Of a stretch of 64,000 bases of DNA, positions 55,968 to 64,000 are shown piece by piece. A program made the translations under genes and the position numbers. The DNA is from Acanthosepion lycidas. Its lineage: Eukaryota; Mollusca; Cephalopoda; Sepiida; Sepiidae. Under the pieces are notes generated by a model that saw nothing but the letters and a program-made list of their open reading frames with translations, made no database searches and had not been told where the DNA came from. Location: NCBI GenBank assembly GCA_963932145.1, contig OZ010574.1, forward strand, positions 60,064,342-60,128,341, in the 5' to 3' direction. Numbering within the stretch: position 1 is the stretch's first letter; each line of letters begins with the position of its first letter.

Positions 55968-56934
55968 ATATCTTTCTTCATGTTCAATTTTCATGCTTAT
56001 CAGAAAGTAAAATAAAATAATTAAAAATAATACAATATACTAAATTTGTTTATTGCTCTTATTGGGAGAATATAAAAATTTATATATAAAAGTGTAAATT
56101 AAATAATAATTAATAAAAATGTGTAGATATAAAATAAATAAAATTTTAAAATAGTCTAGGTTTGTCTTTTACATTTACTTTTAAGAGAAGTGTATTAAAA
56201 AGAAAGTCAGATAGTTAATAAAAAATAAATTTGATGTGATACATTTGTTTGTTAAAATAGAATTCACTCAAAAAAATCTGTCAAAAATAATTCAATCATG
56301 GTAGACTCTGATTTCATTTTCAAATTTGAAAAGGATCTATACACCTTGGATTTATTGATCAATCACAAGGGTGACTTCCGCTCACATAAATTTCAAAGTT
56401 GAGATCCATCTGGAGCCTCTTTCAAGGATATATAAGAAGACAGGTTAGCTGATAATTTCAGAAGATATATAAATTTTTGATGAGAAGTGAAAATTTCAAA
56501 GAGAACAGAAGGCATGAAAATTTTAACCTGCAGGCATAAAAACAAGGTTTTCAGATGCCACCTTTGGATGAGCCAGGCTGTTTTTGCCAAAAGAAGCAAA
56601 CAGAAAAAAAGAAACAGAACCAAAGTGAAACCAGTGAAGGTTAAAAGTCCGAGTGATACAAGTGATTTTGCCAAAGCCTCTCTGATTTTTGTCTTTCAAT
56701 TAGCCGAGTGCATCTTTTTTGAAAGTGTGTAATCAATCTTTTTTAAATAGTATTTTTAACCTTTTTTTAAAAGGAATTTGTATTACCTTCTCAGTGGTTT
56801 TTCAATTATTTGAAGTTTGAATTGTATATCGTTTTAAGAGGCTATAATTCTATATTTTGATCTGGTTATCTTGCCCTGTTAATAAGGTGCACTTTTCGCC
56901 TCTCCCTCTGAAAAAATCCTTTTAAAGAAGAATA
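55968..56934. other. unclassified insertion with one unexplained open frame
   Basis: AT-rich DNA between mariner pieces. 56299-56732 has a plus-strand frame beginning MVDSDFIFKFEKDLYTLDLL with stops, then an 81-residue basic stretch (KRSKQKKRNRTKVKPVKVKS). It could be a decayed host-gene retrocopy or chance. I do not recognise it. Confidence 0.3.
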
Positions 56935-57585
56935 TCCTGGGTACGACAATAAACTATGTCAGGTAGCAAGGCCTCTGATCAAGAGGTTTTGAGGAGCATG
57001 GAAGCACCTTTTAAATGCTGTTCTTCCCAGGTTTACCCTGGTCCAGGGTGGTAGCACCTATTAGGATCCCAGCTATGGGAAAATAGTGAACCCCCAAACA
57101 GGTGTCAAAACACCATGAAAGTATAAAATACATTTTTATAATAAAAATTTCCAGCAACAGATTTTAATAGTAAGAAAAAAAAAATTTTCAGCATTAGATT
57201 TTAATAGAAAAAAAAAAATTCAGCAATAGATTTTAATAGTGTTATACTACCTATTCTATGGTAATGGACTCTTCCAGAGACAATAAGTAGCAGTAGCGGT
57301 CGCCAGTTCGGAGTAGGTAGTGTTGAGCAAGTCAGATGATATCGGACATTGAAGTATCAACCATCACAACTAGATTGCTGTGTCCTTAACTCTTATTTCC
57401 AAGTTCTAACGTTTTTGTACGTTGAACCTAATTTAGGACGACTTATTGAAATACAAGCCTCCACTGTGAAACGACTCCACAACAAATAGTAAAAAAAATT
57501 ACCAAAGCCTCCAAGAAAATTAAATTTCAGCATTAAATGACCCATAAGGAATTGATGTGCCATTAAACAAACTAAACCAAATCAA
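56935..57585 (+). mobile_element. family B SINE-like element, longest copy
   Basis: Head CCTGGGTACGACAATAAACT, AGCAAGGCCTCTGATCAAGA, CCAGGGTGGTAGCACCTATT, ATTCAGCAATAGATTTTAAT-type units, then a segment with no VNTR character (57255-57480), and tail GACCCATAAGGAATTGATGT, GCCATTAAACAAACTAAA. The inner segment may be a further insertion. Confidence 0.7.
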
Positions 57586-58045
57586 ACTTTTACAGATGAA
57601 ATGCATGCTTTTTTTGAATGAGTTCAAGCTTGTTCATAATGCTTCTCAAACTGCTGCCAACATTAACAGAGATTGGGGTGAAGGATACATTTGTGATCAG
57701 ATAGTGTGATGTTGGGCTCTGAAGTTCCACAGTGGGGATACGAGTCTTGAACAGCAAGGTGGTAGAAGATATCCATCTGCAATTGACAATCAACATCTGA
57801 AAAAACAAGTCAAACAAAACCCATGTCAAAGTATTAGGAAAATGTCTATAATAATGGGTGTTAGTTCTGCATTTCAACAATATCAGGCCATCTCAAGAGA
57901 AAAAAAATGAAGAAACTCAATAAATGAAAGTCAAACCATTTGACATTTTGAAGTGTGTTCAATACTTCATCTATGAAATTTAAATGATCCATTTCTTGGT
58001 TGAATAGTGGCTTGTGATCAGAAATGAATCCTTTATCATAATTGC

Positions 58046-59094
58046 AAATGATTGGTTTGTAGGGGCAGCTAGGGCCTCTCGTATTTATATTAACACAGAA
58101 TATGAAATATGAAGAAGAAACATTCAACAAGAAAACTTGCATAAGTACATGGAATTTATATGCATAACAACTGTACAGACAGTAATTCAATTGTGTTTGA
58201 AATACTGAAATTTACTTGTACTTGGAATTTTGAGTGAGGAAAATGTTCTTGTTGATAAACTGTAATGTGTATTAAAAGGTGTGTGAGTTTGAAGAACTTT
58301 AGTAAGATTTATTGTTACTTGTAAGAGAATTAAACAGTTTGTTACTCACAATGTTAAGTGTTTCTGTAGTTGAAAGTTCAATGTTTAAACATAGGAATTA
58401 TTTGCCTTTAACTTTTAGTTGAATTGCTTAAAGCAAGTTCAAAGAAACTTGTTGAGTGAGAGAAAATTGTATTCTTCACTTGAAAATTGAGAAGTCATAT
58501 TTGTTACTAAAAATATAGTTTTTTAGTTTAACACTTCTAAGTTGAAAAATATATTGAAGTATTTTGCTGCTCAAATTCGTTCACCGAGGAGGGGACGAAA
58601 TCATTTGCGATGAATTGTCTAAAGTCATACATGCTTAGGCAGCATGCTATCTGCTGATGAAAATCTCAGTGTTAGAAGTTGATAAGTTTCTCTATTCATG
58701 TAGTTAAAGAAGTGAATGTATGTTCGTAGCTGTTCAATGATTGTAGATGTGCATAGATGTGCATACATTTGTGTGCACATGTCATGACATTTCATAGTCA
58801 TTTACCCTAGGGGACAAACGTTATCTCTCTACTGAACTACATTGCTGTGGGTCTGAGAAGGAGAAAATAGAAAGAATCAAGATGTTACTATTTATAATTA
58901 ATGGGAATTATGTGATAGGCTCATGAACACATAACCAAATTTTGGCGGTGAATTAACTCTGAACAATTGTGCATATGTTTTTTACATATATTAGCCAATC
59001 AGAAGTCGGAGAATTATTCAAGGCCTGTGATCCACTTTTCCAGTTTGTAGAAAAATTGCTGTTGAAAGCAACTACTACATAATACAATCAAGTG
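58046..59094. mobile_element. about 1.05-kb unclassified insertion in the mariner
   Basis: Interrupts the mariner between its DDE motifs. It starts near TGTAGGGGCAGCTAGGGCC and ends near CTACTACATAATACA, so TG...CA ends as in a solo LTR are possible, but no target duplication is visible. If so it is an old fossil. No coding sequence. Confidence 0.35.
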
Positions 59095-59267
59095 GTAGGA
59101 GAATGCTAAATTTTCAATGGCTTGATCATGATGAAACATCCAAACATTTTTCCAAAACCAAAATTACAGTTACAGAAGATTATGGTGACTGTCTGGCATT
59201 ATCCATTATCAATGCTGAAGCAACTAGATGAAATGCATATTCAATTAAGCAAAATGTAGCCAGCACT

Positions 59268-59988
59268 GATTAATTTGTAGTGACACTTAGAGCAGAAACA
59301 GCAAGTTACCTCTTTCATAGCTTGAAACATAATGACATATTTCGGGCTTTGTGCAATAGGTGCCACGCATAACTTCCAGTTGAAGTTTTTTAAATACAAT
59401 CCTAAATAAATATATGTTGACCAATAAGAAATGAGTGTGCCTGAAATAACCAACAACTTAATCAGAGCCTCTTTCAACTTTGCTAATAATATAAATAAAC
59501 CCCTGTCTAAAAGAAAAAAAAGAGAGATTCCAACAGGAGACACACAGAGAAGACACAGAGAGGCAAACACTTACAACTGTGAGTGGACACATTAAAGGCA
59601 ACTCAGTTTCAACAACCACTACCACTCCTCACACCTTTCTTGTCATTTTCACCCCCACTTTACTTCTCTCATACATTTTCCCTCCTTTTTCTTATTCAAC
59701 ACTTATTTACTTTTAACAAACTTGTATTCATTGAAATGTTATAAAAAAAGACATTTTATGTAATCTTACTTAAATACCAACCTTGTACCAATAATGAACA
59801 TTACTACTGTTTCTGTACAATACTAAACTACTTATTAATGTGTTATTGTTATATATGTTTTAATGTATTATTGTTATACTCCAGACTTGATTGTTCTTAA
59901 GATGTGATTTATTGTATTTTATTTACTCATTCATACAACCCTTATAGTTGGCTGATCCTAACAAGGCCAAATCGAACCCCACAGATGA
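59268..59988. mobile_element. about 720-bp unclassified insertion in the mariner
   Basis: Lies between the mariner pieces ending AAGCAAAATG and resuming ATGGTCCAATTCTGC. A minus-strand frame (59241-59570) is hydrophobic but unlike any protein I know. No terminal repeats identified. Confidence 0.35.
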
Positions 59989-60381
59989 CCTATAAATTAA
60001 CATGGTCCAATTCTGCTTCAAGATAATGTTCATCCATTAGTAGGATGACACTATAGAAGTTTGCTGACTTGGATTAGAAGACTTTGCCATATCCACCCTA
60101 TTCCCCTGGTCTCTTGCCAAATGACTACCACTTTTTCAAAAATTTTGACAATTTTTTAAGCCAAAAGATATTCCATTGAAATGAAGATGCAGAAACTGCA
60201 TTCAAAGATTTTTGTGTCTAAAAGTTTTATGACAAAGACATAAACACCCTTGTAACTCAATGACAGAAATATATAGATGCTCAAGGTTCCTATTTTGACT
60301 CATTTAAACACTGTTTTAAGACATTAATTCACAAATAAAAGTTGATTCTAAAATCAGACATTATTTTCAAAATAACCTAGT

Positions 60382-60933
60382 ATTTTTGTTGTTTCAGTGT
60401 TGAAAATTTAAATAATTTATATTTTATATATATAAATGATCGTAAATAATTTAGCTTTATTTTATTTTTTTTAATAAATGCTTGCAAAAGCATGAAAATT
60501 AATATTATAAAACATTATTTATAAACCAGTCTGGTAGGATTAAATGGAAAAGTTCATTTAATATATGGAAATTTTGTTGTTTAGTAATTTGTGTCACTTT
60601 ACAAAATCTGTAACCAGCCCAATATTTCTCAATACATGCATCCAGGTGCACTAATGCACACTAAAAGGAAGTCAGGTTCACCCCAAATTAACAGAAGAGC
60701 AATTATTTTTTTATTTAAAAATCTTTATTTTTAAAAAGCTAGAAATACCAAGCATGTGGCTTCCATGTGTAATTCAAGTCTTTATCATTTGATGTTTTAT
60801 TTCTAAATTCCTTAATCTTTAAGAAGGAATGTATAATCCTTTCTCTTTTGCCTTCCTCAAGGGATTTAAATCAATCATTATCAGCCTCTCTTAAAAAAAT
60901 AGCAGTTTCTTCATAAATCCCTGTAAATGAAAA
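60382..60933. other. AT-rich flank of the satellite, no gene
   Basis: No repeat or coding match, apart from a weak GTGCACTAATGCACAC inverted word near 60646. Confidence 0.4.
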
Positions 60934-63900
60934 CTGTACTGTTAATCTTCTTTGAGAATGCTAAACTAAAATTTCATATTTTCAAATTTCATGACTAATT
61001 TTTCCTTATTAAAATTTAAAGTGTGCCCCAGACTTTTAGTTATTCTACAAGTGCACCCTGAAATATACTGTACTGTTAATCTTCTTTGAGAATTCTAAAC
61101 TAAAATTTCATATTTTCAAATTTCATGACTAATTTTTCCTTATTAAAATTTAAAGTGTGCCCCAGACTTTTAGTTATTCTACAAGTGCACCCTGAAATAT
61201 ACTGTACTGTTAATCTACTTTGAGAATTCTAAACTAAAATTTCATATTTTCAAATTTCATGACTAATTTTTCCTTATTAAAATTTAAAGTGTGCCCCAGA
61301 CTTTTAGTTATTCTACAAGTGCACCCTGAAATATACTGTACTGTTAATCTTCTTTGAGAATGCTAAACTAAAATTTCATATTTTCAAATTTCATGACTAA
61401 TTTTTCCTTATTAAAATTTAAAGTGTGCCCCAGACTTTTAGTTATTCTACAAGTGCACCCTGAAATATACTGTACTGTTAATCTTCTTTGAGAATTCTAA
61501 ACTAAAATTTCATATTTTCAAATTTCATGACTAATTTTTCCTTATTAAAATTTAAAGTGTGCCCCAGACTTTTAGTTATTCTACAAGTGCACCCTGAAAT
61601 ATACTGTACTGTTAATCTTCTTTGAGAATGCTAAGCTAAAATTTCATATTTTCAAATTTCATGACTAATTTTTCCTTATTAAAATTTAAAGTGTGCCCCA
61701 GACTTTTAGTTATTCTACAAGTGCACCCTGAAATATACTGTACTGTTAATCTTCTTTGAGAATGCTAAACTAAAATTTCATATTTTCAAATTTCATGACT
61801 AATTTTTCCTTATTAAAATTTAAAGTGTGCCCCAGACTTTTAGTTATTCTACAAGTGCACCCTGAAATATACTGTACTGTTAATCTTCTTTGAGAATGCT
61901 AAACTAAAATTTCATATTTTCAAATTTCATGACTAATTTTTCCTTATTAAAATTTAAAGTGTGCCCCAGACTTTTAGTTATTCTACAAGTGCACCCTGAA
62001 ATATACTGTACTGTTAATCTTCTTTGAGAATTCTAAACTAAAATTTCATATTTTCAAATTTCATGACTAATTTTTCCTTATTAAAATTTAAAGTGTGCCC
62101 CAGACTTTTAGTTATTCTACAAGTGCACCCTGAAATATACTGTACTGTTAATCTTCTTTGAGAATGCTAAACTAAAATTTCATATTTTCAAATTTCATGA
62201 CTAATTTTTCCTTATTAAAATTTAAAGTGTGCCCCAGACTTTTAGTTATTCTACAAGTGCACCCTGAAATATACTGTACTGTTAATCTTCTTTGAGAATT
62301 CTAAACTAAAATTTTATATTTTCAAATTTCATGACTAATTTTTCCTTATTAAAATTTAAAGTGTGCCCCAGACTTTTAGTTATTCTACAAGTGCACCCTG
62401 AAATATACTGTACTGTTAATCTACTTTGAGAATTCTAAACTAAAATTTCATATTTTCAAATTTCATGACTAATTTTTCCTTATTAAAATTTAAAGTGTGC
62501 CCCAGACTTTTAGTTATTCTACAAGTGCACCCTGAAATATACTGTACTGTTAATCTTCTTTGAGAATGCTAAACTAAAATTTCATATTTTCAAATTTCAT
62601 GACTAATTTTTCCTTATTAAAATTTAAAGTGTGCCCCAGACTTTTAGTTATTCTACAAGTGCACCCTGAAATATACTGTACTGTTAATCTTCTTTGAGAA
62701 TGCTAAACTAAAATTTCATATTTTCAAATTTCATGACTAATTTTTCCTTATTAAAATTTAAAGTGTGCCCCAGACTTTTAGTTATTCTACAAGTGCACCC
62801 TGAAATATACTGTACTGTTAATCTTCTTTGAGAATTCTAAACTAAAATTTCATATTTTCAAATTTCATGACTAATTTTTCCTTATTAAAATTTAAAGTGT
62901 GCCCCAGACTTTTAGTTATTCTACAAGTGCACCCTGAAATATACTGTACTGTTAATCTTCTTTGAGAATGCTAAGCTAAAATTTCATATTTTCAAATTTC
63001 ATGACTAATTTTTCCTTATTAAAATTTAAAGTGTGCCCCAGACTTTTAGTTATTCTACAAGTGCACCCTGAAATATACTGTACTGTTAATCTTCTTTGAG
63101 AATGCTAGACTAAAATTTCATATTTTCAAATTTCATGACTAATTTTTCCTTATTAAAATTTAAAGTGTGCCCCAGACTTTTAGTTATTCTACAAGTGCAC
63201 CCTGAAATATACTGTACTGTTAATCTTCTTTGAGAATGCTAAACTAAAATTTCATATTTTCAAATTTCATGACTAATTTTTCCTTATTAAAATTTAAAGT
63301 GTGCCCCAGACTTTTAGTTATTCTACAAGTGCACCCTGAAATATACTGTACTGTTAATCTTCTTTGAGAATTCTAAACTAAAATTTTATATTTTCAAATT
63401 TCATGACTAATTTTTCCTTATTAAAATTTAAAGTGTGCCCCAGACTTTTAGTTATTCTACAAGTGCACCCTGAAATATACTGTACTGTTAATCTTCTTTG
63501 AGAATTCTAAACTAAAATTTTATATTTTCAAATTTCATGACTAATTTTTCCTTATTAAAATTTAAAGTGTGCCCCAGACTTTTAGTTATTCTACAAGTGC
63601 ACCCTGAAATATACTGTACTGTTAATCTTCTTTGAGAATGCTAAACTAAAATTTCATATTTTCAAATTTCATGACTAATTTTTCCTTATTAAAATTTAAA
63701 GTGTGCCCCAGACTTTTAGTTATTCTACAAGTGCACCCTGAAATATACTGTACTGTTAATCTTCTTTGAGAATTCTAAACTAAAATTTCATATTTTCAAA
63801 TTTCATGACTAATTTTTCCTTATTAAAATTTAAAGTGTGCCCCAGACTTTTAGTTATTCTACAAGTGCACCCTGAAATATACTGTACTGTTAATCTACTT

Positions 63901-64000
63901 TGAGAATTCTAAACTAAAATTTCATATTTTCAAATTTCATGACTAATTTTTCCTTATTAAAATTTAAAGTGTGCCCCAGACTTTTAGTTATTCTACAAGT
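60934..64000. repeat. 134-bp satellite array, open at the window edge
   Basis: About 23 head-to-tail units of exactly 134 bp (GTGTGCCCCAGACTTTTAGT starts at 61021, 61155, 61289 and so on). Units differ at only a few positions: CTTCTTTGAGAATG/CTTCTTTGAGAATT/CTACTTTGAGAATT, CTAAAC/CTAAGC/CTAGAC and TTTCATAT/TTTTATAT. No open frame. The array continues past 64000. Confidence 0.98.

Larger units (their letters stand above)
55065..60381 (+). mobile_element. SETMAR-like mariner spread over 5.3 kb by later insertions
   Basis: Five collinear pieces of one mariner: 55065-55218 (5' terminal repeat and leader), 57590-58045 (EFKLVHNASQTAANINRDWG and following), 59095-59265 (LDHDETSKHFSKTKITVTED region), 59990-60360 (QFCFKIMFIH through DYHFFKNFDNFLSQKIF-like and RCSRFLF), and 60360-60381 (3' terminal repeat, TTTTCAAAATAACCTA). 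A normal mariner of this type is about 1.3 kb. Several stops and frameshifts are present. Confidence 0.8.

Noticed and set aside
60934-64000. 134-bp array as a possible tandem RNA gene cluster
   Set aside because: No promoter boxes, no stable fold recognised and no coding frame. It is a simple satellite.

Overview
The window is animal nuclear DNA: AT-rich, intron-bearing, and crowded with non-LTR retrotransposon tails, tRNA- and 5S-rRNA-derived SINEs, mariner-type DNA transposons, Penelope-like remnants and very long tandem arrays. The repeat mix and the one host gene fit a lophotrochozoan, most likely a mollusc and plausibly a cephalopod. That assignment is an inference from repeat style, not proven by the sequence.

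The only convincing host gene is on the minus strand. It has six exons between 39666 and 18181 and encodes an Obg-family mitochondrial ribosome-assembly GTPase (MTG2/GTPBP5 type, 388 residues). All splice sites are GT/AG, all junction phases agree, and all five G motifs are present. Its introns (about 6.4, 4.3, 3.2, 1.0 and 5.3 kb) hold much of the repeat content: a 3.3 kb array of 69-bp units in intron 2, a DNA transposon with two SINEs inside it in intron 1, and LINE, SINE and fold-back mariner copies in intron 5.

Layout. 1-18 kb: LINE tails, AAAG and AT tracts, four mariner pieces, a Penelope-like remnant with a hammerhead-derived hairpin, SINEs and a piggyBac-type MITE. 18-39.7 kb: the MTG2 gene. 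39.7-46.5 kb: SINEs, an RTE-like LINE split by an inverted SINE pair, AT-rich DNA and a minisatellite. 46.5-50.3 kb: one broken LTR-retrotransposon fossil. 50.3-55 kb: Tc1 fragment, microsatellites and hammerhead-ribozyme loci. 55-60.4 kb: one mariner copy spread out by several later insertions, one of them a 733-bp element with an exact 8-bp target duplication. 60.9-64 kb: a satellite of 134-bp units that runs off the window.

The most interesting signal is a set of type I hammerhead self-cleaving ribozyme motifs with very short stem III. One, at 53594-53636 on the minus strand, has every core base and three paired stems. It lies 311 bp from a second, decayed copy in the same orientation, with a tRNA-like promoter module between them, which is the architecture of a metazoan retrozyme. 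Two other hammerhead families sit inside long inverted repeats at 52767-53236 and 5065-5163. Other notable structures are a composite SINE family with a 5S rRNA head and a tRNA-like middle, two near-perfect palindromic mariner MITEs, a mariner with its 5' end at both ends, a perfect 34-bp hairpin, and a 1303-bp higher-order duplication inside the intronic minisatellite.
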